A stretch of DNA of 64,000 nucleotides from Athripsodes cinereus. Its lineage: Eukaryota; Arthropoda; Insecta; Trichoptera; Leptoceridae. Shown here in pieces: positions 45,299 to 56,960 of this stretch. The DNA lies in contig OX388310.1 in the NCBI GenBank assembly GCA_947579605.1, positions 3,100,001 through 3,164,000 on the forward strand, read 5' to 3'. Position 1 is the stretch's first letter. The number at the start of each line of letters is the position of its first letter. Position numbers and translations under genes: made by a program. The notes below the pieces were generated by a model. It saw only the letters and a list, made by a program, of their open reading frames with translations, had not been told where the DNA came from and ran no database searches.

Positions 45299-45526
45299 CT
45301 TGATATGTAAAGACGCTAATATGTGAAGAACTTATACAGTATTTTAAAAAGAAAAATAAATGGTAAGAAAAATAATAAAAGAAAAAAAAACTTATCGACC
45401 GCCCCTCTCCGCTCCCTAGAAGCAGCAACAACAACAAAAAATAATTCTGAACAAAAATAACAGCACTGTAAGCACGCTATAACAAAAAACACGACTGCCC
45501 GCAACAAGAAGCCAGCAACGAATCCC
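45299..45526 (-). promoter_or_regulatory. 5' UTR / likely internal promoter of the I-type element
   Basis: 228 bp from the element 5' end to ORF1. LINEs of this group carry an internal pol II promoter at the very 5' end. No specific motif was verified here. Confidence 0.5.
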
Positions 45527-45538
45527 CCGTTGAATAAT
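45527..45538. repeat. Target-site duplication of the I-type element (right)
   Basis: CCGTTGAATAAT, equal to 40022-40033. Confidence 0.9.
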
Positions 45539-45928
45539 GATGCTGTGCAAAAAGAATATATGAATCGATGAATGTTAAAAGCTACCTATGTCACTTTTTC
45601 ATTAAATGGAGATATTTAAAAAAAACTGAATATTTCAGTCTAGAGCGAAATTTTCTTTCATTTTTTTTAACTAAATAATAAAAATAGGGTATAGTTGATT
45701 GAATGAAAGAGAAAAATATATAAAAAATATATTAAAAAAATATACATATATTTCTGGCACTTGGGTCCCTTTTAACAATCAATTTTTTAAAAATTCAAAA
45801 ATCTTCCCAAAAGCCACAATTAAGTATCTGTCAGACCTCTATTTCAATGTTTCCTTGGTCTGCTACCTCTGTGCAATCCCACTTAATAATATCTTGGTAA
45901 AATTCTGCTGCATCAGGACCAATATATT

Positions 45929-46042
45929 GGGTTAGTTGGAAGAGATCGCGCCTTTGCGATAAACTCGCCCTCTGTATATTGATTGTATTTAATTTGAATC
46001 TGTTTTTAATCAATGTACAGTAAAGAATGAATAAATAAATAA
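45929..46042 (+). repeat. LINE-tail repeat copy
   Basis: It starts GGGTTAGTTGGAAGAGATCG as at 34421 and ends GAATAAATAAATAAA. It has a small internal deletion relative to that copy. Confidence 0.75.
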
Positions 46043-46704
46043 AATATATTTCAGTAATGTAATCACGTCGTCTATTATTTTTTTTTATTTCCACTTTGCC
46101 CCTCGGATATGCTTTAATAGGTGGCGTCCTTATATTTTCAGCAGATCTTATTCGTAAATCAAAGGTATGTTTTACAAAGCTGTCTATATATGGATTTGCA
46201 ATAGCTAACACTTTCTGATTCTGAAGAAATTCAAATTACATAAACTGAGTAACATTAAAACTAACTTTTTGCCATATGGAACACGAGAATTCGACGTTTC
46301 TACAGAGTTAGTATTTTTTTATAAAATTCTGGCCACCATTGCTCGAAATTTATTATCATGTCTGTGGTCACCATTTTGACTGTGAATTGCCGTGTTTTGG
46401 CACAGTACACGATCATCTCCACATACTCTTAAGGCAGATATATTCAGTCAAAACGTTTGATTTTTTCCTTTATCAGGCCAAAATCCCTATCGCATGGCAA
46501 AAACGAGTATTCTCTTACAGGAAAGTGGTGCACATTTTTTTTTATCGTCCTGTATCCACAAAAGCTCGACACATCCTAACCATTTTATTGTTCCGATTTT
46601 GCCCAACACCAGAGTCAGAATCTAGATAAAGTTCTTCCACGGATTCAGACACTTCTTCCATCACATAATCTAGTAAGAATGAGCATACATCATTGGCCCC
46701 CTTG

Positions 46705-46963
46705 ATGGCCCGAAGCAGTACCCCAATGGTTCCCCAGCCCCCTTACAGTCCCGATTTAGATGCCTGTTACTTTATTTTTGTTCCCCCGACTGCAGAAAGA
46801 GCTGAAAGGAAAGCATTGGGAGTCCGCTGAAAACATCCAAATGCGTGTTACAACGTTCTTGAAAAGCATTCCTGTGGAGGATTTTCAGGGTGCCTTCCAG
46901 GCGTGACAAACACGTCTCCGCAAGTACTTTAATGCAGGAGGGGACTATTTCGAAGAATTTTAA
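46705..46963 (+). pseudogene. mariner/Tc1-like transposase C-terminus, broken
   Basis: It reads MARSSTPMVPQPPYSPDL (the PPYSPDL motif before the last catalytic acid, but DAC replaces the usual APCD). After a frameshift comes KELKGKHWESAENIQMRV, then TTFLKSIPVEDFQGAFQA, a stop in place of Trp, and TRLRKYFNAGGDYFEEF with the natural stop at 46961-46963. Upstream sequence (46210-46700) is too decayed to read. Altered catalytic motif, stop and frameshift make it inactive. Confidence 0.7.
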
Positions 46964-47489
46964 GCATTTGTATAACTTACATGCAGTATTTTCCTACTTT
47001 TTTGCAGTAGTAAGATTGCCTCATTGATTAATATATTCCTAGCCACGCAATCTTGATCTCTTTATAATATTCCTCTCATGAAGTTCAACATTTTTGACTC
47101 CCCTCATAATTTTTTTTCAAAACCTGTTCACCATTATCCTCCATTTTTAAAAAATAACAACCAGCTCCCACCTCTTGTATTTGTAAAATGCAAATAACAT
47201 CAAAATTTGACAATGCTCCAGAAATAATCGTAGATTACAATAGGATAAAAAATCATAGGCAATCGCAAATTGAATGTTAAAAGGTATCTATGTTGATGAC
47301 ATGAGTACCTTTTAACACTCAACTTCAATATTCGTGGTATTGATTTTAAATGAAATTCTATGATTTTTAGCTTCTTTTTACACTCAAACTACGAGTAATG
47401 GTTCAGAATGAAAAATTACATCATTAACTCAAAACCATAAAAAATGGGACATACATAGGTACCTTTTAACATTCATCGATTCATATATT

Positions 47490-48117
47490 TATATTCATTC
47501 GTATCATCATGGAGTTTAAGATAAGCGGGGTAGCCAGCGAAACAACATAGCTATACGTCTTAATATATATATATTTTCACACTAAAAAATAAATTATTTA
47601 AATTTGAAAACATCAGACAAACCGTCACTTGACGATCGACTACAATCGAATTTACGACTATAACCGCAACAATAACGCATAATTACATGGTACCTACATG
47701 TAGGTAGATTGTCGCAAATTCGTTTGTAATCGATCGAAAAGTGCGAGCTTGTCTAGGGGAGCTGGTAAGTTGCATACAAAATAAGCAAAATTGTTGTAAA
47801 CTGAATTTCCTTATTATCGTTACGAACAAAGCAACATTCAACGACGATTTTAATGAAGAGTAGCCCTTAAAATAATACAATATAATTTCTATTATCCCAT
47901 CTCAAGTTGTAGTAGGATGTTGAATAAAACAATAATTATTATTCCGTATAATAGAACTTTAGTAATAGTTGATAAAGTTCCACTTACATATTATGCAAGT
48001 AGCTCGAGTGTTTAAAGTTTCTTGTGGATTCGCCACTATCTAGAAACTTGTTCGCACATTCACTTGCATGTCATGAATAATGCATTGTTTATCTCTTAGC
48101 TTTTGACCACTTTAAGC
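47490..48117. other. AT-rich spacer with SINE-tail remnant
   Basis: A short remnant TAAGCGGGGTAGCCAGCG at about 47523-47540 resembles the inverted SINE-like 3' end. Nothing else was recognised. Confidence 0.4.
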
Positions 48118-48670
48118 ATATGTTACTTCACACAAGATGGTGCAATACGTAGAGCTAATAATTAGCATATGTTAGCGAATATAGAATAAGCATACGTCGT
48201 TGCATATTCAAAAAGAAGTATGTGAATTTATAAATGTTTTGATATTTCTAGAATAAACTGCTTACAATGATATCATTAATTATCATTTTATAAAGTGATT
48301 CTTCGTATTAAATATTAAAATTCAATACTTAAAAAATAATATCACATGCCAATAAAAAGTCCAAACAACAATTGTAATGGCCTAATAAACAGTTTTTAAA
48401 GAATATGAATAAGAGATCGCGCCTTTGTGATAAACTCGCCCTCTGTATATTGATTGTATTTAATTTGAATGTATACCTTTTATGTAATTGTTTTTTATCA
48501 ATGTACAGTAAAGAATGAATAAATAAATAATATGTATAAATAATAAAATTCGCACATACCTCTTTTTGAATATATGCATCGACGATATGTTACTTTACCC
48601 AAGATGGTGCAATACGTAGAGTTAATATTTAGCATATATTATCTTGTATAGAATTGGCATAGTAATATTA
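48113..48670. repeat. Two ~85-bp direct repeats flanking a LINE tail
   Basis: AAGATGGTGCAATACGTAGAG occurs at 48135-48155 and 48601-48621, with similarity over about 48118-48210 and 48580-48670 (ATTAGCATATGTTA / ATTTAGCATATATTA). Between them, 48411-48530 is a copy of the LINE-tail repeat. The duplication may be an old repeat pair or a tandem array split by the insertion. Confidence 0.55.
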
Positions 48671-49845
48671 TATAACAGCCAAACATATAAAAGCTTCGCA
48701 TGCAGCATTATTCCTAGTGGTGGCACGTGTAAGTATTCTTGACGAGGTGGACGGTAGCTTAATAAAGCTTTTGATTTTGAATCCCGCTACCGACCTTCTC
48801 CACCGTTGGAGATATTGCTAAGTGCCTATTAGGGAGTCATATTATTATTTTTATTTATTTATATTGATATGATTTTAGATGACTATGTATTAAATGTTAT
48901 ATTGTGAGCTTTTTTCGCTACTGCGGTTTCGGTAGAGCGTCCACCATTATCGAGCGTTTATCTATAACTAATTAGCAAGCATGAAAACAAACATTATAAA
49001 AATAAAAAATAGGGGGAGGGGTTGTGTAGTAATGTGGAAGGGTGTTGTTTTTCGGATATAGATTAGGTTTATTTATTTACTAACAAAATATACGGACAAA
49101 ATTTTCTTCGCAGTAGTTTATTTAAATGTCCTGGCCTTGGGTGTTAAATCATCATTATCAGTATCTTAAAAATGTCACCCTACACTGAGACCAAAACTCA
49201 GCAGGTAAAAAATGTACATATGTATTTAATCCTTTAAATGTACGTACCGTCGCGTTAGAACCCTTAAAAAAATCAAATTTGAGTTTGGGGCTAGCTCGAT
49301 TTGTGTTTATAATTGTTTAATATTTTTTTGACAAAAACTAATGTATGTAAATATTTTTGTATGAAAAACATGATGACATGTACTTTTGTCTACAAAAATA
49401 CAAAATGTATCATATTATCTACAATGAAAAGTTTGTAAAATAATTTTGAAACAGAATTTTTGAATTTTTATGCAGAGTTTCATTCAGTTTTGTAAATAAA
49501 ATATCAAGTTTAGCATTGTACAATATAACGAACAAAATATTATAGTAACTAGGATGTAAAAAGGCTATAAAAACAAGCAGCTTTTGATGAAAATTCCATA
49601 ATTCCAACTAACAATGTAGCAGTGCTTATACAATATGTTATATATGGTGGAAACCTTTTTATTGCAATAGTAAAAACTGCTTTAGACATATTCATGAAAA
49701 TGGACTTTATATTGCAATGTGAATACATATTGCATTTATTAAACCATCCTTTTTAACAAATTGACGTTATTTTTGGAAACACATGGAAGAGAGAGTATTT
49801 TCACATACATTTAAGTAACCTCTTTGAACAATATTCCAAATTATC
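48671..49845. other. AT-rich sequence, no supported gene
   Basis: A GC-richer patch at 48715-48835 (CACGTGTAAGTATTCTTGACG ... CCGACCTTCTCCACCGTTGG) is unassigned and may be an old element. The minus frame at 49419-49607 is unsupported. Confidence 0.4.
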
Positions 49846-49905
49846 AAATAAAATAAAATAAATATTTATTATTTCTGTTTTGTGTTACTGTTGAGTAAGA
49901 CTAAC

Positions 49906-49948
49906 GCACGACCGGTTTCGCGGACTCCGAGTTCGCATCATTAGGTGC
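49906..49948 (-). ncRNA. Hammerhead-ribozyme-like motif (left arm)
   Basis: On the minus strand: stem I GCAC (49948-49945) pairs perfectly with GTGC (49909-49906). The core is CTAATGA (G5 of the core changed to A), then T, stem II as in the right arm, GAA, palindromic ACCGGT, and C. The core mutation probably inactivates this copy. Confidence 0.6.
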
Positions 49949-49977
49949 TGATCAGGTGGTGCCGATAGTATAGATCA

Positions 49978-50020
49978 GCACCTGATGATGCGAACTCGGA
50001 GTCCGCGAAACCGGTCGGGC
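49978..50020 (+). ncRNA. Hammerhead-ribozyme-like motif (right arm)
   Basis: Stem I GCAC (49978-49981) faces GGGC (50017-50020) with one mismatch. The core CTGATGA (49982-49988) is intact, followed by T, then stem II GCG-A-ACT/AGT-C-CGC with one mismatch and loop CGG, GAA (50007-50009), palindromic ACCGGT (50010-50015) and C (50016). Confidence 0.65.
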
Positions 50021-50390
50021 GTTATTCTTACTCAACAGTAACATAAAACAAAAATAATAAATATTTATTTTACTTTATTTCATAATTTAAAATTAAGTGT
50101 TACAAAGTAAATGCCGATACAATCTATGAAATATTCCAAATGCTTTTTTCAAACTATTTTTCCAAAAACTTTGATATTTTTGACACGGAAACTGAGCATC
50201 TAGGTTAAAACTATGAAAAAAGGGTTGTATGGATAGCTCAGAACTTGAACCTTGTAAAAAAACTAATAGTATTTTTTTATAAATATTATGGGATTTCAAA
50301 AATATATTGTCTCGTTTCTTCTTTTTCCTTATTAATTAAAAAAACATTTAATATCAAAATGATTATGTAGCGGCAATATTACTATATTTA

Positions 50391-50526
50391 TTTATTATCT
50401 CATTCATTCTTTACTGAAAATTTATCACAAAACTTACAATTTTATAGAAAAATACATTCAAATTAAAAACAATCAATGCACAGAGGGCGAGTTTATCGCA
50501 AAGGCCCGATTTCTTCTAACTAATCC
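50391..50526 (-). repeat. LINE-tail repeat copy (minus)
   Basis: TTTATTTATTATCTCATTCA at the left and CAGAGGGCGAGTTTATCGCA then GGCCCGATTTCTTCTAAC at the right are the inverse of the 34421 repeat. Confidence 0.7.
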
Positions 50527-51347
50527 AATCACTTTTTCATAATTTTTTATTAATTTTACTACGCATATAAACCATCACCAGCAATAAAAATATCTATGTA
50601 GGTATATATAATTCACACAGATCGAGCTAGTCCCAAAATTTGTTATAAATCTTGTATTATTTATTTATTTTATTTATTCCAACATACGGCGTTAGCCTTT
50701 TACATGTATAAAATATATGACAGACACAAAAAGCACATAAAAGTAAATTCAAACAAGACAGAAAGACATAAAATAATAATGCACAATCGAAAACAATATA
50801 AATAAATTAATATATACATAATATGAATAGATCAATAATTAAAATTTAATAAATATAATTAGTATAAAAAAAAAATCAAATAGAAGCAATATGAGTTCTA
50901 TGACGACGACACATCAAAATACAATGCACCGATCAGATATTTCCATGAAACGCAATAAACCCTCGCATCCACTGATTTTCTTTATATGCAATGGGAGTTT
51001 TATAGATAGAATAGTGTAAATGTAAAAAAACTTTGAAAAAATGAAACTAACAACTTATCCGGAAATTATTGTTACTCGTTTAAACGTGTTCGTTTCGTAT
51101 CTACGTGCAGATGTACTTTCAAACAACCTGCTTCTGTTTGTTTACAAAAGACAACTAATCCAGATTAAGAGGCAGCAATAATAACAATATAAACAACAAC
51201 CATGCACCTACATACTATGTACTGAAACTTTAGCAATTACAATTAACTCTCTTAAGAAGGATGATGATCAAGGAAACGATATAACAATTAATTACATAGT
51301 TCCTTAAGACACTCCGATCCTTCCGCGTAGTGGTGGATAATATCTGC
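50527..51347. other. AT-rich sequence, no gene seen
   Basis: The dispersed motif CACACAGATCGAGCTAGTCC lies at about 50614. Nothing else was recognised. Confidence 0.4.
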
Positions 51348-51491
51348 TAGCGCTAAACGAGGTTATTCGTGGCCGAATAAGAATTTTATTGTTCATAGCC
51401 TTGATATAATCATAACGCTATAGCGCTAAACGAGGTTATTCGTGGCCGAATAAGAATTTTATTGTTCATAGCCTTGATATAATCATAAATC
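51348..51491. repeat. Tandem duplication, 73-bp period, two units
   Basis: TAGCGCTAAACGAGGTTATT starts at 51348 and again at 51421. The following bases through TTGATATAATCATAA are identical in both units. Confidence 0.9.
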
Positions 51492-51770
51492 TGTTAGTAT
51501 TACCTGTATATGACTGTTTGTATCCCTGTAAAAATGTAATAAATAAAAAAAAAAAAAGTAAAACTTTTATAAGTCGATTATATTGGTGAATTTACCGTGG
51601 ATAAAATTCACTTAAACCATCCTAAACAGAATCGACAGCATTATAACACCTTTAGGAGATTTCACGATCTGTTAGTGATGCAGATGAGCTGAAGAAATAT
51701 ATATTTAAAATTTAAATTCCATCGAGCTTTAATGCTCCTCGTGGAAACTTAAGAAAAAAGCAGCTTGCAG

Positions 51771-51773
<3 letters not shown>

Positions 51774-51860
<87 letters not shown>
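51774..51860. repeat. (GT)n microsatellite, about 43 units
   Basis: Uninterrupted GT repeats. The minus-strand frame reading poly-HT is an artefact. Confidence 0.95.
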
Positions 51861-51863
<3 letters not shown>

Positions 51864-54399
51864 GATGTAATAAAATAAAAAAGGATGATTTTTTTCTCTG
51901 CTCTCCCGAGAAGTGCGTTAAAGAGTGAATGAAGATAAATTCCAATACAGATTAACGCAAATTATATTAATTATTCCCATACTTTCTTTGTAGTTTACTT
52001 CCTTAAGGTATTTATTGATGAGTTCAAACATCTGTTGAACTAGTGCAGATTTTACGCAAGAAAAATCAATAAACTTTAATTGAATCGACTGGAGCGTTTT
52101 AAGACATCATTATTTTAATAAAATGAAATGGACGTTATTTCTGTCAACTATTTTTTTTAAATTTAATTTTTATTTAATATTATATATTTAACATAACAGT
52201 TAAATATAGACTAACAATACGTAGACTATTTGATTAAAAAAAACTTATATCTAAACATCCTCCTTATAGAGACAAGTCTCATGTAAAGGAGGGTATTTAT
52301 TTATGTATATGGTTGAAAGCTATTTTTATAAAATAATTTTTAAAATGAACTTCCACCAAGAACCGTCGATCGATAAATTAAACTTTATATTTTTATATAA
52401 CAAATCAATCTTGTTTTCTTTAGTTTTCTAGCAGTAAAAAATGACATTGTCTCATTCAGAACACAAAAATGATTTTTATAGATTCAGATTTTGAGAAAAT
52501 TATTCTTTCAACCTTCTAGTTTAAAAAAAACGGTTCTTTTTAATACACAGAAAAAAAATACCCCATATGAAAAACACCCTGACCCAAGCTTTTGAGTAGT
52601 ATCAGGAATTTACAGCCGAAACAATAACTTAAGACTATAACGATTTGACGAGATATTGAATTACTTTGATGATCTACATGAAATGAAAAAGCACCTTCCC
52701 GAGTTTCAGATTATCCACTCGTGGTAGGTATTAGGAATTATGATAGCACCTTATTGTTTTTCAATTCATCATTCAAACATAATCTTTTGTTATCAATCTA
52801 TGTTGAATCTGAAAAACATAAATCCTACCTACTTACAATATTGAATGTCGTATAAAATATGTACATATATTCTATTATATTCTATTACATACTCTTCGTC
52901 TAAATGTAAGTAGGTATACATAGATTAACAAAATCAGGTTAAAAATAGATTAAAAAAGTTATCTACTGAAAAGTTCGCAACTTAAAAACAGATAAAAATG
53001 ACAATAAAAGTATTCATATTGTTTTATTTTTTTACCCTAGAAACAACATTTCATGATCAAGTTTAATTAAATTACACCGTTACATTAACACAAATTCTTA
53101 GATCTTCACATGCTTCAAGTGTCAAAATTAGGCAATACGAGTACACACTTCAAATGTATATTACAAAGCTTTTAGTCAAAATCAAACTTAGTAATTTGTA
53201 TTTCTATTTCACAAAGTAATTTGTATTTCTATTTCACAAGAATGAAAATACATAATATAATATAACCTGGATTAATAAATATAACCTAACTCTACATACA
53301 TGTAATATACGGTATTTGAAAATTTTCTCAAAGTTCTTGATAAGCTTGAGATGTAATAATAATTATATACGTACTTTCTTGGTTATGTAGAATAATAATA
53401 ATATACTTGTTTCGTTACCGAAATAAACAGTGAAGTTTGTTTACCGATTAGATACTTATAGGAACACGAGTATACATGGATTATTGGGTATTAAGAATTT
53501 GGGAGACGCAGAGAACATAATTGGTTGTATAAAGAAAAATAACACATATAAGTATTAATGCACGTTAATTTTGGATCCACAATTGCAGAGAAAAATATAT
53601 TATTACAAATTGGTTGTGTGAATGAGGTATCTGCTGAACAATATTCTTATTTATTGAATGTGGACTTTAATTTCATTCTAAACTAATTCGTACATATTAA
53701 TAACAATTAAAAATATGGTTTTAAATTTTACACACACTCTATTACACTGAACCTGGTTTTGACATTCGATGCCTTCGTCAAACTTTTGAATGATGAAATG
53801 AAAAGTTATTTTATTTCCATCCTTTCAATGTATCAGTATTAGACAATAACAATGATCACAGTATTATACATTTTATCATGGATACCACGAGTGGTCTTAT
53901 CACATTATCTTATTATCACACCTAATCATGGGTTCCTATTTATGGCTCCAGACGAGCTAGCTTCTAAGCTATTTTGCACGTGTTTTTTCTAAGCTACAAA
54001 CTAAAAATTTCAGATTTCAACAGATAAGTGCACCATCACTATAAAAATCTCAAACTCGAAAACTATACTAAATAATACGTTTTAGATGTCCTCCCAAAAT
54101 TTTGATGGTTTTCCTTTAGCAGTTTATTTTTTAATATACCTCAACATTTAACAACCTCAACAACACTTTAAAATAATCAAATAATAGTATCTTTCGCACA
54201 CACCAAATCACAAAGTCTAGCATAAAGTTTGCTCCATCGAATAAAAAAACAAAAATTTTCACAACAGTTACAAAATAAATAAATAAATAAACGTCCCACA
54301 ACTTAAATTGAAACAACGTTTTAATTAATTGTAACACTCGAATTCCATGTGTACCTATGTATATACATATGTGTGGAGGATAATACTTGTGTATCTTAC
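51861..54399. other. AT-rich sequence, no supported gene
   Basis: A 26-bp unit (AGTAATTTGTATTTCTATTT plus CACAA) is tandemly doubled at about 53190-53241. CTCTGCTCTCCCGAGAAGTG at about 51897 resembles the 19.8-kb LINE 3' end in sense. No exon was recognised until 54400. Confidence 0.4.
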
Positions 54400-54543
54400 G
54401 CCCCCATCCTCCGATTCTGAGGATCAATTAAAGTGGAGAACATCTCCTCCTTGATTAGAGACGTATTTCCAATAATGTCAAGTTGACGAGTTACTGCGAA
54501 CTTTGCCTCCGAGAGCTTTTGCCAGAACATTTTCCAGAACCGG
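54400..54543 (-). CDS. Possible internal exon, unknown gene
   Basis: On the minus strand a 144-base open block reads RFWKMFWQKLSEAKFAV, TRQLDIIGNTSLIKEEMF, then STLIDPQNRRMGA, with a strong donor (GGGGGC|GTAAGA at 54400/54399). The acceptor would be CTAAG at 54544-54548, but it lacks a pyrimidine tract, which is the main weakness. With these borders the exon is phase-symmetric (one base in, two bases out). Codon use is less AT-rich than the flanks. I do not recognise the protein. It could belong to the same minus-strand gene as the Reelin exon or to another. Confidence 0.35.
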
Positions 54544-54998
54544 CTTAGTATTATTATTTCTTATTATACTTATGTAGGTACATCTTTCTAAAACACGAGC
54601 ACTTGAAGTTGTAAGAATTATTTCATGTTTATAAATATTATACTGTTTTTTTTTTATTTCCTCTTAAGGGATACAAACAGTTTAACTTAACAAATATTAA
54701 CAGTCATATTTTTCCAGAAAACAAACCAATCAAGGTCCCGCAAATTACCGAAGCGTATGACGAACACGTTGCAAGTAAACAGTTATAACATATACTTACC
54801 CTACCTATATCAAATGCAAAAAACAAAACAAACCTCGTAAAAATTCACTACAATAGAATTTATAAGAATATATAATAAATAAAAATTAAAACAATTAAGA
54901 TTAAAATAGTTCAAATTATGAATTGATCGAATCTCTGTCTCTCTTAAGACTCAAGAATTTTATTTCATTTTATTTTAATTTTATGTAATTTATCATTG
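54544..54998. other. AT-rich flank of LTR element B
   Basis: No gene or repeat was recognised. It ends in the ATTG target site at 54995-54998. Confidence 0.45.
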
Positions 54999-56737
54999 TG
55001 ATATGCCCGGTATAGTATGTTTTGTGCCGAAAAGTTAGCATTAAAAATAATAATTGTTATGTAGAAAGTGGTACTGAAATACTGAAATAAACAATGCAGT
55101 TCATAAGAATTTAGAATAACCCAACATTAAAAATATCCCAGCACTTAAAAGGTACCTGCATTTATTAATATTATTATTAGATATTGTTTGCTAATCTTTG
55201 TACCTACCTGTATTCAAAATATTATCATTGTTTATTTTTATTTGTACCTACATAGCAACAGGGGCAATAAAAATAATTATTCGACAAAGGATTAAGAGCC
55301 GCATTCATTATGGACTTCGCTAATTGTTTTTTTTAAATTATTTAATGAATATTCCAGAATGTCTGCGCATTATTATTTAGTATCTGCTTGGTTGGATTTT
55401 TTATACCTACGCTTCGAGATATTGAGTGTCGATATCGGTGACATGTGTTGAATTATGTAAACAGCTCTTTAGGTATGAATTATAATTTAATTGTGACATA
55501 CATAGTTTGAGTATTTAATTATCTACCTAAAGGGTTGTATTGTGTTGCTATGTAATAGAATAAGATATGTGTTATTTGTGTTGCGGAATGGACGCTCGTT
55601 ATATAATAATAAACTGTGATAATGGACACTAGAAATATTGTTTCGAAATTAATATCAGTGAAAGAGACACTATAACATATGTGAATTAATTAATTATTAA
55701 TTAAAATCAGTGCATTGAACGCTTTATCACATCATGTCATTTGTAAATATTTATTTTATTATTTACTGCATAATTCTTGGAATCAAAAACGGTCCATGCG
55801 GACCCGTGAAACAATGGAGTCTATGAGGGCGTGTATTGGTATTCAATTAGCCAATCACGGCGCTGCACAGAGATGCATCACAGCGTAGGAGGGGTATATG
55901 ACCAACCCCCTATCCCACTCAAGGAACAGCGGAAAAATGTCCTTGAAAGAAAGTTAGTGTCCATCAGCTATCAGTGGTGAACAGTCGTTATCAGTGAGTC
56001 GTAGCGAGCAGTGAGTCGTAAACAGGCGTCCTTGGTATAAGGATCGCTCCTGCCATCACTCATCAGCTGACCTTCAGAGAGACAAGTGTCTCTAGTCATT
56101 GGGCTTCAGTTGAGTTGAGATATTCTCCTCCTGAAGCCATGACGTGCCTGTGTAGGCTGGTAATTGCCTCCAGGAGCCTCGGACGTGGGACTTCGCCCTC
56201 CCAGCACTGCGCCAAGGGGCGCCTTCTTCAACTTGTTTGCCTCTAGGCATTTTCATGCCAGAGGCGCCCTCATCGTGGGATCCATTACAATCATCGCAAA
56301 GTGAAATTTAATTATTTTAAAAGTGCTACGTTTTAGTTTTTATTGAAATAATAATCAAGTGTGTTTTTTTATATTGGGATAATTACGTGTGCACAGACAA
56401 TACGGGGTAGTGAGTAAGTCGTAGTATTGTGTTGCTGTTTAAACGTGTGTTTGTAATAGTGGTAAGAATTTTTTTATTTTTAATTAAATGTTTATTTGAA
56501 TCTAAATTTGTCTTTTACACATTTGTCCATTTATTTACAAATAACTTGTCGTCTCTTATTTATATAGCCTCACTATATATTTAATTGAGACCATTTTATT
56601 TTTTTATTGTTTTAACTCCTGGAGTGCTGTGGGTAGCCCAGTAGAGTCTCAGCCGTTGGCATTTTTGGCATAATTTTAATTTATTTTATCCTCAACCAAA
56701 ACCATTCTATCACTATCTCTCTCACCCCCCCATATCA
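54999..56737 (+). repeat. 5' LTR of element B
   Basis: 1739 bp, starting TGATATGCCCGG and ending CATATCA. It shares with copy A the CCAATCACG box (about 55850) and an essentially unchanged initiator block at about 55970-56100. Confidence 0.92.
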
Positions 56738-56740
56738 TAT

Positions 56741-56758
56741 TGGCCCCCTGAACGTGTG
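56741..56758 (+). promoter_or_regulatory. Primer-binding-site candidate of element B
   Basis: TGGCCCCCTGAACGTGTG, 3 bases after the LTR, identical to copy A. Confidence 0.6.
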
Positions 56759-56960
56759 GCTCGTAGCGAAAAAATACACATCTGTGTATAATCGCTACAA
56801 CGAATCTATCCCTGAGATTTTGTAATTAATTTTTTTTGTGATATCGGAGGAGGGTGTATATTTTTTTTAAAATGAACTGACAAGTTATCTGTATGGCGAA
56901 TGTGTATTGTTTTGACTTTTGGCTTTGTTTAATTGACATGTGTTTATTGTGTATTACGGT

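Larger units (their letters stand above)
40034..45526 (-). mobile_element. Full-length I-type non-LTR retrotransposon
   Basis: A 5493-bp element on the minus strand. It is bounded by the perfect 12-bp duplication CCGTTGAATAAT at 40022-40033 and 45527-45538. In element sense it has a 228-bp 5' UTR starting GGGGGATTCG, ORF1 (45298-44024) with three zinc knuckles, ORF2 (44049-40330) with endonuclease, RT and RNase H, then a 296-bp 3' UTR ending in AATAG repeats (TCTAT on plus, 40034-40050). Two intact, overlapping ORFs, a 5' end that looks complete and a perfect duplication indicate a recent and possibly active copy. RNase H plus three knuckles places it with the I group, not Jockey. It sits beside a mariner-like remnant (45555-47489). 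Confidence 0.92.
45555..47489 (+). mobile_element. Decayed mariner/Tc1-like transposon with inverted ends
   Basis: A 37-bp segment at 45555-45591 (ATATATGAATCGATGAATG, then TTAAAAGCTACCTATGT) recurs inverted at 47453-47489 with about 1-2 mismatches. Between them lie transposase remnants (46705-46963) and an inserted LINE tail (45929-46042). Extra GTTAAAAGGTA copies occur near 47279 and 47314. The link between these ends and this transposase is inferred. Confidence 0.5.
49846..50080. mobile_element. Palindromic element with two hammerhead-like motifs
   Basis: The arms (about 49846-49954 and 49975-50080) are reverse complements, AT-rich at the outer ends and GC-rich inside. Each arm holds a hammerhead-like motif facing outward. 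Differences between the arms are complementary: the left arm keeps stem I and the right arm keeps the core. This indicates both come from one intact ancestor. There is no ORF. It is probably a Penelope-type or retrozyme-like inverted pair. Confidence 0.7.

Noticed and set aside
51712..51945. Poly-HT frame on minus strand
   Set aside because: Translation of the GT microsatellite.
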